64,000 nucleotides of DNA from Salinicola halophilus (GTDB lineage Bacteria; Pseudomonadota; Gammaproteobacteria; Pseudomonadales; Halomonadaceae). The position numbers and the translations under genes are program-made. Shown piece after piece: positions 1-11,288 of the stretch. Every line of letters begins with the position of its first letter. Within the stretch, counting starts at the first letter, position 1. The stretch lies in NCBI RefSeq assembly GCF_003206155.1, contig NZ_PZJV01000002.1, forward strand, positions 124,001-188,000, written 5' to 3'. The notes beneath the pieces were generated by a model. That model was not told where the DNA came from and searched no databases. It saw only the letters and a program-made list of their open reading frames with translations.

Positions 1-32
1 TCAGCCGTTTCAACGACGCCGGGAGAGACGCC

Positions 33-1220
33 ATGCAAGCGCTGGAAGGCATGAAGGTACTCGACATCTCACAGATCATGGCCGGACCGTACTGCACCAT
101 GGTGCTCGGCGACATGGGCGCCGACGTGGTCAAGGTCGAGAAGACGCAGGGCGGCGACGACAGCCGGCAGATGGGCCCCTACGTCAACGACGAATCGACC
201 TGTTTCGCCCAGATCAACCGCAACAAACGCAGTATCTCGCTCAATCTCAAGGAGGCCGACGGGCTCGAGATCTTCTACCAGCTCGCCCGCGAGGCGGACG
301 TCGTGGTGGAGAACTATCGCCCCGGGGTCACGCAGTCGCTGAAGATCGACTACGAGACGCTCAAGGCGATCAACCCCGGGCTGGTTTACTGCTCGATCTC
401 CGGCTACGGGCAGACCGGGCCGTATCGCACGAAGGGCGGTTTCGATCTGGTCGCCCAGGGGATGACCGGGCTGATGTCGATGACCGGCGAGGCCGGCGGA
501 CGCCCGCTCAAGACCGGCATCGCAGTCTACGACATCGGCGCCGGCCTCACCGCCATCTACTCCATTCTCGCCGCCTACATTCACAAACAGAAGACCGGTG
601 AAGGCCAGTTCGTCGACGTCGCCATCGCCGAGTGCGGGCTGCCCTGGTTCACCTGGGAGGCGGCGGCCTACTTCGCCGAAGGGCGCGTCCCCCAGCCGAC
701 GGGGTGGCGACATCGGGTCTCGGCGCCGTACCAGGCGCTCAAGACCCGGGACGGCTACCTGATGCTGGGATGCGCCAACCAGCGCACCTGGGAGCGGCTC
801 TGCAACGACGTGCTCGGCAGACCCGAGCTGATCGCCGACCCGCGTTTCGCCACCAACAGCGATCGGGGACATCACGTCGAGGCGCTCGAATCGCTGCTCG
901 AATCCTTGTTCGTCGAAGAGGACATGAGTCACTGGCTGCGCCTGTGCGATGCGGCGGGGGTGCCGGCAGGGCCGATCAACGACTTCGCCGACGCCATGGA
1001 GGATCCGCACTATCGCGAGCGGGAGATGATTCAGACGCTGGATCACCCGGTGATCGGTCGAATGCAGACCCTGGGCTTCGCCAGCAAGCTCTCCCAGACG
1101 CCACCCCGGATCCGTCGGCCCGCGCCGACTTTCGCCCAGCACACCCAGGAAGTGCTGGCGACGCTGGGGGTCGACGACGCGCGACTCGCCGCGCTGAGAG
1201 AGCGGGGCGTGGTGCGCTGA
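33..1220 (+). CDS. CaiB/BaiF family CoA-transferase (class III)
   Basis: Cytosolic enzyme expected to move CoA between a carboxylic acid and an acyl-CoA donor. The 395-residue length is normal for the family. The N-terminal LDISQIMAGPYCTMVLGDMGADVVKVE-type nucleotide-binding region is intact, and Asp167 (in GIAVYDIGAG) is at the position of the catalytic aspartate that forms the aspartyl-CoA anhydride. The start has a GGGAGAG-type ribosome site just upstream. Substrate cannot be read from sequence. The last codons (ALRERGVVR) lie inside a 23-bp tandem repeat, so the C-terminus may have been altered by repeat slippage. The genes before it are outside the window; the next gene is on the opposite strand. 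Confidence 0.9.
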   Translation: MQALEGMKVLDISQIMAGPYCTMVLGDMGADVVKVEKTQGGDDSRQMGPYVNDESTCFAQINRNKRSISLNLKEADGLEIFYQLAREADVVVENYRPGVTQSLKIDYETLKAINPGLVYCSISGYGQTGPYRTKGGFDLVAQGMTGLMSMTGEAGGRPLKTGIAVYDIGAGLTAIYSILAAYIHKQKTGEGQFVDVAIAECGLPWFTWEAAAYFAEGRVPQPTGWRHRVSAPYQALKTRDGYLMLGCANQRTWERLCNDVLGRPELIADPRFATNSDRGHHVEALESLLESLFVEEDMSHWLRLCDAAGVPAGPINDFADAMEDPHYREREMIQTLDHPVIGRMQTLGFASKLSQTPPRIRRPAPTFAQHTQEVLATLGVDDARLAALRERGVVR

Positions 1221-1260
1221 GAGAGCAGAGCGTAGCGCGCTGGGGGAGCGGTGGTGTGCG
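1192..1260. repeat. three tandem copies of a 23-bp unit at a gene end
   Basis: Three consecutive 23-bp units (1192-1214, 1215-1237, 1238-1260) each begin CGCTGRGRGAGC. The stop codon of the CoA-transferase lies in the second unit. The period is not a multiple of three, so a gain or loss of a unit changes the frame of the extreme C-terminus. Confidence 0.8.
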
Positions 1261-1305
1261 CCGAGCGCGCAGGATGCGGTGCGCCACGACGGCGAGTCGC
1301 GACGC

Positions 1306-2265
1306 TCAGTCGGCGTCGAAGGCCTCGGCCGCGGCGGGAAGGGCCGCCAGCGTCGAGCGTCGCGCCTCTTCCACCAGCCAGTCGTGGATCGCGCGTACGC
1401 GGCGATCGTCCAGCGCGCCCTGCTGGTAGACCAGGCCATAGCGTTTGCCGGTGGTCACGGTTCCTTCGAACGGTGCGATGAGGCGGCCGCTATCGAGCTC
1501 GTCGCCGATCAGGGTGCGCCGGGCGATCGCCACGCCCATGCCGGCGATGGCGGCCTCTACGGTGAGCTGGTTGCGGTTGAAGGTGTAGCCGCGGCGCACG
1601 TTGACGCCTTCGCCGCCGATCGCTGCCAGATAGTGCTCCCACTCCGCATAGTCGTGGCTGCCGCGCCAGGCGGTGACGTCGTGCAGCAGCGGATAATAAC
1701 CTAGCACATTGGGGTGGGTGAGCGGCGGTCGCCGGCGCAGCAGCTGCGGCGAGCAGACCGCGAAGATCTGCTCGTCGATCAGCGGCGTCGTCTGCAGCCC
1801 CGGGTAGTGGCCGTCGTTGAGATCGATCGCCAGGTCGAAACCGCCGTCGAGCAGCGAGAGGTTGCTGTCCTCGGCGCTGGCGTGCAGCTCGATCTCCGGA
1901 AAACGCGCCTGTAACCGCGGCAGTCGCGGCATCAGCCACTTGGCGAGAAACGACGGCAGACAGCGCAGGCGCATCACTCCGCTCATCACCCCGCCCCGCA
2001 GCCGGTCGACCTCGAGCCCTACGGCGTCGTAGGCCTGCGATACCACCCCGGCGAGCCGTTCACCCTCCTCGGTCAGCGCCAGCTGACGCGGCAGGCGTCG
2101 AAACAGCCGAAACCCCAGGCGATCCTCCAGCTGCTTGATCTGCTGGCTCACCGCGCCGGTGGTGACGTGCAGCTCCTCCGCCGCGCGGGTGAAGGAGAGG
2201 TGCCTGGCGCTGACGGCGAATACCTTCAGCCAAGCGTGGGTCTGGGAGTTGAGAGGGGTCAGCAT
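1306..2265 (-). CDS. LysR-type transcriptional regulator, GcvA-like
   Basis: 319-residue LysR regulator. The N-terminal helix-turn-helix (about residues 20-65: LSFTRAAEELHVTTGAVSQQ) is followed by a type 2 periplasmic-binding effector domain. The style of the HTH and the phrase GLRLFRR-like after it match the GcvA/AmpR branch. It is divergent from the serine deaminase gene with 176 bp between start codons, so control of that gene is the natural inference. A perfect inverted repeat TTTAG-N5-CTAAA lies directly before its own start codon, which suggests autoregulation. GcvA of E. coli is known to bind CTAAT-type boxes, so the motif is in keeping with the family. Confidence 0.88.
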   Translation of the reverse strand: MLTPLNSQTHAWLKVFAVSARHLSFTRAAEELHVTTGAVSQQIKQLEDRLGFRLFRRLPRQLALTEEGERLAGVVSQAYDAVGLEVDRLRGGVMSGVMRLRCLPSFLAKWLMPRLPRLQARFPEIELHASAEDSNLSLLDGGFDLAIDLNDGHYPGLQTTPLIDEQIFAVCSPQLLRRRPPLTHPNVLGYYPLLHDVTAWRGSHDYAEWEHYLAAIGGEGVNVRRGYTFNRNQLTVEAAIAGMGVAIARRTLIGDELDSGRLIAPFEGTVTTGKRYGLVYQQGALDDRRVRAIHDWLVEEARRSTLAALPAAAEAFDAD

Positions 2266-2267
2266 GG

Positions 2268-2282
2268 TTTAGTCACGCTAAA
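2268..2282. promoter_or_regulatory. candidate LysR operator TTTAG-N5-CTAAA
   Basis: Perfect 5-bp arms separated by 5 bp, 3 bp from the LysR start codon, with a further TTTAG at 2294-2298. Its place over the ribosome site region of the regulator gene suggests self-repression. Inferred only from symmetry and position. Confidence 0.4.
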
Positions 2283-2441
2283 AGGCTTGGCAGATTTAGT
2301 GGATTGAGACCGGTGTAACCGGCGGGCACACTGAAGTCAAACTACATTCCAGCCCATTTGCCAAGTCGCCGCCGTCATCGAACGCCGAACGCTTTCGAGA
2401 CACTGGGTAGCGGGGATGCGACAGGGCGAAAGGAGAGCGTC

Positions 2442-3821
2442 ATGACCCTCAGCGTATTCGACCTGTTCAAGATCGGTATCGGCCCCTCGAGCTCGCATAC
2501 CGTCGGGCCCATGCAGGCGGCCTTCGAGTTCGTCGAGGCGCTGCGCGAGCGCACGCTGCTCGACGTGGTCGAGCGTGTCTCCATCACGCTCTACGGCTCG
2601 CTCAGCGCCACCGGCAAGGGGCACAATACGGATAGCGCGGTGCTCGGAGGGCTGATGGGCGAGCGCCCCATCTCGGTCGACCCGGACGACCTGGCGCTGA
2701 AGCTCGCCGCTCTCGAGCGCGACGGCGAATTGAGGCTCGGTGGCGTGCGCGGCGTCCGTTTCGACAGCGAGCGGGATATCCGCTGGTGCGACGAGATTCT
2801 CGACTACCACACCAACGCCATGCGCCTGGAGGCGTTCGACGCGGCCGGCAGTGTTTACGCCAACGTCTACTACTCCGTGGGCGGCGGCTTCGTCGTCGAC
2901 GCCGAGCAGGCAGCGCACCAGGAGCCGGCGACGCCCACGGTGGCGCTGCCCTACGCCTTCAGAACCGGGGCCGAGCTGCTGGCGATCTGCCGGCGCGAGT
3001 CGATGTCGATCAGCGACGTGATGCTCGCCAACGAGAGCGTCTGGCGCAGCGAAGCCGAGACCCGCAGCCGGCTGTGGGAGATCTGGCTGGCGATGAAGGC
3101 GTGCGTCGACAGCGGGCTGGACCAGCAGGGCGTGCTACCCGGCGGACTCAACGTGCGTCGACGCGCGCCGTCGCTGCATCGCCATCTGCTGGCGCTGGAT
3201 GACAAGAAGGGGCTCATCGCCGCCACCTTCTCGGCGATGGACTGGGTCAATCTCTTCGCCCTGGCGGTCAACGAGGAGAACGCCGCCGGCCGGCGCATGG
3301 TCACCGCGCCCACCAACGGCGCCGCGGGCATCGTACCGGCAGTGCTGCACTACTACATGAAGTTCGAGCCCGAAGCGTGCGAGCGCGACGTCGTGCGGTT
3401 TCTGCTGGCGGCGGGGGCGATCGGCATTCTCTGCAAGACCAACGCCTCCATTTCCGGGGCGGAGGTGGGCTGTCAGGGCGAGGTGGGCTCCGCCTGCGCC
3501 ATGGCCGCCGCGGGGCTGGCCGAGCTGCTGGGCGGTACGCCGGAACAGGTCGCCAACGCCGCCGAGATCGGGCTCGAACACAACCTGGGGCTGACCTGCG
3601 ATCCGGTGGCGGGGCTGGTTCAGGTGCCCTGCATCGAGCGCAATGCCATTGCCGCGGTGAAGGCGATCAACGCCGCGCAGATGGCGCTGCGCGGCGACGG
3701 CGAGCACTTCATCTCGCTGGACAAGGTGATCCGCACCATGCGAGACACCGGTCGCGACATGCAGGACAAGTACAAGGAGACCTCGCGGGGCGGGCTGGCC
3801 GTGAACACCATCGAGTGCTGA
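2442..3821 (+). CDS. sdaA: L-serine ammonia-lyase, iron-sulfur dependent, single chain
   Basis: Converts L-serine to pyruvate and ammonia using a labile [4Fe-4S] cluster. 459 residues, the usual length of the single-chain type II enzyme, with the N-terminal beta domain ([20 protein letters not shown], residues 4-23) and the C-terminal alpha domain joined. Cys344, Cys386 and Cys397 match the three cluster ligands ([23 protein letters not shown] contexts), and the chain ends in Cys459 (NTIEC), the tail cysteine that occupies the active site in the Legionella enzyme. The ATG at 2442 is chosen over upstream in-frame starts because the protein family begins at MTLSVFD and AGGAGAG precedes it by a few bases. 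Divergent from a GcvA-like regulator. Confidence 0.95.
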   Translation: MTLSVFDLFKIGIGPSSSHTVGPMQAAFEFVEALRERTLLDVVERVSITLYGSLSATGKGHNTDSAVLGGLMGERPISVDPDDLALKLAALERDGELRLGGVRGVRFDSERDIRWCDEILDYHTNAMRLEAFDAAGSVYANVYYSVGGGFVVDAEQAAHQEPATPTVALPYAFRTGAELLAICRRESMSISDVMLANESVWRSEAETRSRLWEIWLAMKACVDSGLDQQGVLPGGLNVRRRAPSLHRHLLALDDKKGLIAATFSAMDWVNLFALAVNEENAAGRRMVTAPTNGAAGIVPAVLHYYMKFEPEACERDVVRFLLAAGAIGILCKTNASISGAEVGCQGEVGSACAMAAAGLAELLGGTPEQVANAAEIGLEHNLGLTCDPVAGLVQVPCIERNAIAAVKAINAAQMALRGDGEHFISLDKVIRTMRDTGRDMQDKYKETSRGGLAVNTIEC

Positions 3822-4015
3822 CTCGCGGCGGTGTTCGACGTTACCGGAGCGCCGAGCGCGAACGTTTCGCGCGATAGGATCCTGAAAACACGAATCGAAT
3901 CCGGCGGCCATAATCACGGATAACGACAAGGCGTCGTTGCTATGCCAATATCGCTGCTCTCCATCGGGTGTCGGCCGCATCGATGTCCGTAAAAAGACGA
4001 TAAAGGCAAGGGGAT

Positions 4016-4762
4016 ATGAGCGAAGATAGTTGCATTACGCGTCATTTCGAGCACTACCGTACGCTCTCCAAGAACGACGAGGCTTTACTGGCGGGCCTCG
4101 AGCAGAGCCCGAGCAAGGTTCGCGCCGATCAGATCCTGTGGCAGGAGGGGGACACCGCGCGCGAGTTCTGCACGCTGAGCCGGGGCTGGGCCTACTCGTT
4201 CCGTCACATGGAGGACGGCTCGCGTCAGATTCTGGAAATCTACCTGCCAGGCGACATCATCGGGCTGCGCGAATTCGCCTTCAAGGAGCGCCTTGCCGGG
4301 GTCGCCATGCTCGAAGACGGCGTCGTCTGTCATTTCCCCCATCGCCGGCTGCTCAACGTCTTCCGCGAGTCGCTGACGCTATCAGCGATCTTCTTCGCCA
4401 TCTCCTCGCATCAGCAGGCGCTGCTCACCGAGCGGCTGGTGAATCTGGCGCGCCGCAGCGCACGCCAGCGGCTGGCGCACCTCATCTACGAGATGTATGT
4501 GCGCCTCGCCCGCACGCGGGCCCGCGACGGCAACAGCATCCGGCTACCGCTCTCGCAGCAGCACCTGGGCGACGCTCTCGGCCTCTCCTCGGTTCACGTC
4601 AGCCGCACGCTGACCACCTTTCGCGAAGAGGGGCTGATCCTGCGGGCGCGACAGCGTATCGAACTGCCGGACCCCGACGCCCTGGCGCGAGAAGCGGAGT
4701 TCGCCGACGCCTACCTCAATGACGGTATCGCCCACTTCTTCACGACCGAGCGCGACGACTGA
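4016..4762 (+). CDS. Crp/Fnr family transcriptional regulator
   Basis: 248 residues: a cyclic-nucleotide-binding beta-barrel fold (about residues 25-140), a dimer helix, then a winged HTH with LSQQHLGDALGLSSVHVSRTLTTFREEGL (about residues 180-208). The N-terminal cysteine cluster that makes FNR an oxygen sensor is absent, and the cAMP-binding RSA motif of true CRP is not evident, so its signal is unknown. It is monocistronic, with AAGGGG before the start. The family usually responds to redox or small-molecule signals. The neighbours give no specific target. Confidence 0.85.
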   Translation: MSEDSCITRHFEHYRTLSKNDEALLAGLEQSPSKVRADQILWQEGDTAREFCTLSRGWAYSFRHMEDGSRQILEIYLPGDIIGLREFAFKERLAGVAMLEDGVVCHFPHRRLLNVFRESLTLSAIFFAISSHQQALLTERLVNLARRSARQRLAHLIYEMYVRLARTRARDGNSIRLPLSQQHLGDALGLSSVHVSRTLTTFREEGLILRARQRIELPDPDALAREAEFADAYLNDGIAHFFTTERDD

Positions 4763-4894
4763 CTCGCCTTCGCCTCGTGCGATCACCGGGCCATTCGATC
4801 AACGCTCCATCCGATCGACGGGCCCTTCGATCAGCTGTCCCCACGATCGATAGCCCACTCGCTCGGCGGGCGATGCGGCCCGCGACCGAGCCGT

Positions 4895-7048
<2,154 letters not shown>

Positions 7049-7170
7049 TTTATCGCGCCCGAGGCCGCGCGAAAAGTCAGAGCCATGCTGGCCTCGGAGC
7101 ATTATGGAGAGTCGCTCTGGCGCCGGTTTAGGCGCGCATGAAAAGCGGCGCACGAGGAGAGGAGAATCGC

Positions 7171-8022
7171 ATGTCGATGAGCGAACAGCTGGAGCTGGTC
7201 TCGGCCACGAAGAGCCACGGTGGCTGGGTCAAGCGCTACAAGCACTACTCGCGGGCGCTGGACTGCGACATGATCTTCGCGATCTATCTGCCGCCGCAGG
7301 CCGAAGAGGATCGGGTGCCGCTGCTGTGGTGGCTCTCCGGACTCACCTGCAACGACGAGAACTTCATGCAGAAGTCCGGCGCGCAGCGCACCGCCGCCGA
7401 ACTCGGTATCGCCATCGTCTGCCCGGATACCAGCCCCCGCGGCCTGGACCTGCCGGGCGAGCACGAGAGCTACGACTTCGGCTCCGGAGCGGGGTTCTAC
7501 CTCAACGCCAAGGTCGAACCGTGGTCGCGGCACTACCGCATGTACGACTACGTGACCGAAGAGCTGCCCTCCGTGGTGCGGCTGCACTTTCCGGTCAACG
7601 GTCGCGAGTCGATCAGCGGCCACTCCATGGGCGGCCACGGCGCACTGGTACTGGCACTGCGTCAGCCCGGTCGCTACGCCGCGGTGTCGGCGTTCGCGCC
7701 GATCGTCAACCCGACCCAGGTGCCCTGGGGCCAGAAGGCATTCGAGAACTATCTCGGTGACGACGTCGGCCTGCGCACCCAGTACGACGCCTGCGAGCTG
7801 GTGGCACGGGGCTCCTCGCGCCAGCCGCTGTTCATCGATCAGGGCGAGGCGGACAACTTCCTCGACGAGCAGCTCAAGCCGGAGCGTCTGGAAGCCGTGT
7901 GTGAAGAGCACGATCACCCGCTGACGCTGCGTCGGCATCCGGGCTACGATCACAGCTACTTCTTCATCGCTAGCTTCATCGATGAGCACCTGCGCTATCA
8001 CGCCGAGCGGCTTCGCGCCTAG
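7171..8022 (+). CDS. fghA: S-formylglutathione hydrolase
   Basis: Serine hydrolase (alpha/beta fold) that releases formate and glutathione from S-formylglutathione, the product of frmA. 283 residues. The nucleophile is Ser152 in GHSMGGHG; the acid Asp in QGEADNFL and the base His in GYDHSYFF complete the triad. The start at 7171 is preceded by GAGGAGAGGAG. It follows frmA by 122 bp on the same strand and is followed by a strong terminator, so the pair is probably one transcription unit. Confidence 0.95.
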   Translation: MSMSEQLELVSATKSHGGWVKRYKHYSRALDCDMIFAIYLPPQAEEDRVPLLWWLSGLTCNDENFMQKSGAQRTAAELGIAIVCPDTSPRGLDLPGEHESYDFGSGAGFYLNAKVEPWSRHYRMYDYVTEELPSVVRLHFPVNGRESISGHSMGGHGALVLALRQPGRYAAVSAFAPIVNPTQVPWGQKAFENYLGDDVGLRTQYDACELVARGSSRQPLFIDQGEADNFLDEQLKPERLEAVCEEHDHPLTLRRHPGYDHSYFFIASFIDEHLRYHAERLRA

Positions 8023-8100
8023 CTTGATGCTTAGCCCTGACGCCTGGGCTAGATGCCTGGCCCCGACGCCCGAGTCTGACTCGGGCGCCGTCGACTCAAA

Positions 8101-8129
8101 GACCCGCGATCCGTCGCGGGTCTTTTTTT
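8101..8129 (+). terminator. rho-independent terminator after fghA
   Basis: Stem GACCCGCGA / TCGCGGGTC with a short loop, followed by seven T residues. It ends the frmA-fghA unit. Confidence 0.85.
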
Positions 8130-8493
8130 ATGGCTAGTTAGCCGCTGGTCGCTGGTCAATGGAGGCCGTCGAAGGCGCGCTGGATACGAGCCGTCGGCGG
8201 CGACGTTCCCTTGAAGAGCGAATTGAAGAGTGAATTGAAGGGTGATGCCTCACGGCCCTGGCCGTACAGCCGCAGAGATACCTGGCACGAGGCGGCCGCG
8301 GCCGTGGTGGCCTCCCATCAAAACGGGCCGGTGGGTCAGCCGCGTTCGGTGTCACCTTGTGCACGGAGAGTGTCGCTTGGTGTCAAGCCGGCGCCGGGCA
8401 TTACGTCATAGTAGCGGGCAGTCCGTGTCGTCGACCCCTCGTCAAGCGATTGTCGCCGTCACGCTCTTCCGACGACCGCCAGAGGTGCTTTCG
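8130..8493. other. intergenic region before the binding-protein gene
   Basis: No convincing gene is seen. The stretch holds three tandem copies of a 12-bp unit TTGAAGAGYGAA (8208-8242, last copy imperfect). The open frame that runs into the next gene from 8242 is arginine/proline-rich leader sequence without family likeness. The promoter of the choline/betaine binding protein must lie here, but I cannot place it. Confidence 0.5.
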
Positions 8494-9426
8494 ATGCTAC
8501 GACGCCAGACCGTTGTCCACTCACTCGCCGCCGCAACGCTGGTTGCGACCGGCAGCGCCCACGCCGCTCTCGATACCGTGCGCTTCGGCGTCTCGCCCTG
8601 GCCCGGGGTCACCGTCAAGACTGAAGTCGCCGCGCAGCTGCTCGAGGCGATGGGCTACGAGACCCGCCAGAACGAGCTGGCCGTCGGCGTCATCATGAAC
8701 GGGCTCGTCAACGATCAGCTCGACGTCTATCTCGGCAACTGGTATCCGGTGCAGGAGGCGATGACCGAGCCGCGTCTTGCCGATGGCACGCTCGCCCACC
8801 CCGCGAAGAACATCAGCAACGCCAACTCCGGCCTGGTGGTTCCCGAGTACGTCCATGCGGCGGGTGTGGAGAGTGTGGCCGACCTGACGCGCTACCCGGA
8901 GCGTTTCGACGGCGAGATCCAGGGAATCGAGGCGGGAACCGGCATCAACGACGCCATTCTCGCGGCCATCGAAACCGACAAGGCGGGGCTCGGCGACTGG
9001 CAGCTCAAGGAAAGCTCGACGGCGGCGATGCTCGCCTACGCCGATCAGAAGATCGAGGCCGAGGAGTGGGTGACGTTCGTGGGCTGGGAGCCGCACTGGA
9101 TGAACGTCAACTACGACCTCTACTACCTGAAGGATAGCGACGACAGCGGCGTGGCGGACATTCTCAGCACCGTGTGGACGCTGGTGCCGGGCACGCTCGA
9201 GAGCGACGATGCCAATCTCTATCGCTTTCTGTCGCAGTTCACGGTGGATATCGAAGAGCAGAACGACTGGGTCTATCAATACAGCCACGAAGAGCGGCCG
9301 GCCGATGAGGTGGCCAGCGAGTGGATTCGTGACCACGACGCTACCGTCGCCGAGTGGCTCGACGGCGTGACGACGACCGATGGCGAGCCGGCGATCGATG
9401 CCGTTCGCGCCCGGGGCGAGAGCTAG
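8494..9426 (+). CDS. choline/glycine-betaine ABC transporter substrate-binding protein, ChoX/ProX type
   Basis: Periplasmic solute-binding protein of the OpuAC family, 310 residues. It starts with an export signal (about residues 1-25, ending SAHA). The aromatic positions expected for the quaternary-amine cage are present: Trp in FGVSPWPG, Trp/Tyr in LGNWYPVQE and Trp in VGWEPHWMN. The ATG at 8494 is chosen because the signal peptide begins there. No permease or ATPase gene is adjacent, so it must work with a transporter encoded elsewhere. Its stop overlaps the stop region of the convergent esterase. Choline rather than betaine is suggested by the ChoX-like phrases, with moderate certainty. 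Confidence 0.85.
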   Translation: MLRRQTVVHSLAAATLVATGSAHAALDTVRFGVSPWPGVTVKTEVAAQLLEAMGYETRQNELAVGVIMNGLVNDQLDVYLGNWYPVQEAMTEPRLADGTLAHPAKNISNANSGLVVPEYVHAAGVESVADLTRYPERFDGEIQGIEAGTGINDAILAAIETDKAGLGDWQLKESSTAAMLAYADQKIEAEEWVTFVGWEPHWMNVNYDLYYLKDSDDSGVADILSTVWTLVPGTLESDDANLYRFLSQFTVDIEEQNDWVYQYSHEERPADEVASEWIRDHDATVAEWLDGVTTTDGEPAIDAVRARGES

Positions 9427-10298
9427 CGGGGCGTTCCGACCGAGGCGGCGTGAGCGACAGACCCGGGTGAAGACGCGGCGTCGTTCGCGATCCGTTCGCC
9501 AATGGCCGCGCAGAACGCCCCCCAGGCGTGATGCATGGCGTCCAGTTCGGCGTGGCCGTGCAGCGCCGAATGCACCATATCAGGGGCACAGCGATAACCC
9601 ACTGATGCGCCGGCGGCACGCCACTGCGTGACGGCCTGCTCCAGCGGCCGGGTCAGCGGATCGCGCTCCACGGCGAGCGCCTCGATGGCGGGGGCGGGAG
9701 GAACGGCCGGGTCGATCGCCGGCACGGTGGGCGCGGCCATCTCCCACAGCGCCAGCACGTCGGCACGCGAGAGCAGCGGGCCATCCGGCCCCAGCGTCTC
9801 GGGCGTCGGTGTCCCTAGTACGGGATAGATGAGACCGAGCACGCTGGAGAAGGCATCGAGGTGAGCGACATCGTGGGCCAGCCGGCCGCCGGCGCTGTCC
9901 CCGATGAGGGCGGCGGGGGAGGCGGCGTTCACCACCGCGCGACAGTCCGCCAGCGCCTCGGCGTAGCTCGCCTCCGGCAGCCGACGATAGTCGACGCTGA
10001 TCACCTCGCGGGCGAGCCGCGCGGCCAGATCGGCGGTGATGCCGTGGTGACTCTGGGTCGAGCCGAGATTCCAGCCGCCGCCGTGCAGATAGACCACCGG
10101 CGCGCCGTCGCCGTCGGCGAAAACGAAGCGGCGTACCTCCACGCCAGCGAGGCGCTCGGCCTCGACCCGCAAACCGGGCGGGTCCGGCGGACGGTGCGTG
10201 CGGTGCAGCGCGTCGTAGAGCCGCCGACGCTCGGCCAGCGGGGCGGCGGCGCTGGCATCGAGCGTCGACAGACGACGAATGAACGATTCGATCGGCAT
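9423..10298 (-). CDS. alpha/beta hydrolase, HSL/esterase type
   Basis: 291-residue hydrolase with the HGGGW oxyanion motif (residues 72-76) and nucleophile Ser135 in IGDSAGG, the two hallmarks of the hormone-sensitive-lipase family. A distal DMVHSALHG segment near residue 250 supplies the probable catalytic histidine. It is expected to cleave short-chain esters or amides in the cytoplasm; substrate unknown. It is convergent with the binding-protein gene (4-bp overlap) and divergent from mtgA, with 89 bp between the two start codons. Confidence 0.85.
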   Translation of the reverse strand: MPIESFIRRLSTLDASAAAPLAERRRLYDALHRTHRPPDPPGLRVEAERLAGVEVRRFVFADGDGAPVVYLHGGGWNLGSTQSHHGITADLAARLAREVISVDYRRLPEASYAEALADCRAVVNAASPAALIGDSAGGRLAHDVAHLDAFSSVLGLIYPVLGTPTPETLGPDGPLLSRADVLALWEMAAPTVPAIDPAVPPAPAIEALAVERDPLTRPLEQAVTQWRAAGASVGYRCAPDMVHSALHGHAELDAMHHAWGAFCAAIGERIANDAASSPGSVAHAASVGTPR

Positions 10299-10387
10299 GC
10301 GAGACTCCCTGTCGGCGGTACTCGCCGACGCAGCGCGGCAAGCCCTTGTTATACTGGCAAGCCTACTCCCGAGCTCGAGCGCTTTCC

Positions 10388-11095
10388 ATGACGTCAGGCT
10401 GGCCCCGCAGGCTGCTGCGCTACTCTTTGATCGCCATGGCGGCCTTCGTCGGGCTGTCGGTGCTGTTCGTGCTGCTGTTTCGTTTCGTGCCGGTGTTCGG
10501 CTCGATGGTGATGGCCGAGCGCAAGGTCGCCTCCTGGTTCGACGGCGAGAACCTGCAGATTCACCAGCAGTGGACGCCGTGGGAGCGGCTGTCGGACAAC
10601 GCCAAGCTGGCGGTGATGGCGGGGGAGGATCAGCGCTTTCCCGAGCACTGGGGGTTCGATGTCGCCCAGATCAAGCGCTCGCTGACGAACTGGTCCGACG
10701 GCGGTAGCCTGCGCGGCGCCAGCACCCTGAGCCAGCAGACGGCGCGCAATCTCTTTCTCTGGACCGGGCGCAGCTGGATCCGCAAGGGGCTGGAGGCGTG
10801 GTTCACCCTGCTGATGGAGGCGCTCTGGCCCAAGCAGCGCATTCTCGAGGTTTATCTCAACATCGCGGAGTGGGATACCGGCGTCTTCGGTCTGGAAGCC
10901 GCCGCAGAGCGCTACTTCAACACCTCCGCCGCCAGCCTCAGCGTCTCTCAGGCAGCGCGGCTCGCGGCCATTCTGCCCAATCCGCGCGGGCGCAGCGCGT
11001 CGCAGCCCTCCGCTCAGGTGAGCCAGCGCGCCGCCTGGATCGAGCGCCAGATGCGCAACCTCGGGGGTACCGCCTTTCTGGGCAGGCTCGACTGA
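10388..11095 (+). CDS. mtgA: monofunctional biosynthetic peptidoglycan transglycosylase
   Basis: Glycosyltransferase family 51 enzyme that polymerises lipid II into glycan strands at the periplasmic face of the inner membrane. 235 residues: one N-terminal membrane anchor (about residues 11-35) and a GT51 domain with the catalytic-glutamate motif EDQRFPEHWGFD and the LSQQTARNLFLW and EVYLNIAEW motifs. There is no transpeptidase domain, as expected for MtgA. The ATG at 10388 is chosen because it opens directly onto the basic stretch and anchor helix. Confidence 0.94.
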   Translation: MTSGWPRRLLRYSLIAMAAFVGLSVLFVLLFRFVPVFGSMVMAERKVASWFDGENLQIHQQWTPWERLSDNAKLAVMAGEDQRFPEHWGFDVAQIKRSLTNWSDGGSLRGASTLSQQTARNLFLWTGRSWIRKGLEAWFTLLMEALWPKQRILEVYLNIAEWDTGVFGLEAAAERYFNTSAASLSVSQAARLAAILPNPRGRSASQPSAQVSQRAAWIERQMRNLGGTAFLGRLD

Positions 11096-11183
11096 GCGGC
11101 GCGCGTCCGGCCGCTCCCTTCTCTGGTCTATTCCTTCTCTGGCCGATATTGCCTATAGCCGATCCATTCTTGGGTCTGCCTCC

Positions 11184-11220
11184 TCGCTGGTCCCTGTCTC
11201 GCCGGTCCCTGTCTCGCCGG
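11184..11220. repeat. 15-bp tandem repeat, about 2.5 copies
   Basis: Units TCGCTGGTCCCTGTC and TCGCCGGTCCCTGTC, then a partial TCGCCGG, in the interval between mtgA and the convergent GntR gene. No terminator is evident in the same interval. Confidence 0.6.
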
Positions 11221-11288
11221 CCTTCGTTCCGTCGGTGCCTTTCTCGTCGACACTTCGGCGGGCGGCTCGCTTTCCTTCGATTCCCGGT

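Noticed and set aside
69-1439. 456-codon frame opposite the CoA-transferase
   Set aside because: Antisense shadow of a well-supported gene in GC-rich DNA. Many similar long frames opposite real genes (for example 13627-15423 and 43246-44931) were dropped for the same reason.
8242-8493. N-terminal extension of the choline/betaine binding protein
   Set aside because: Low-complexity Arg/Pro-rich leader. The signal peptide begins at 8494, where an exported protein must start.
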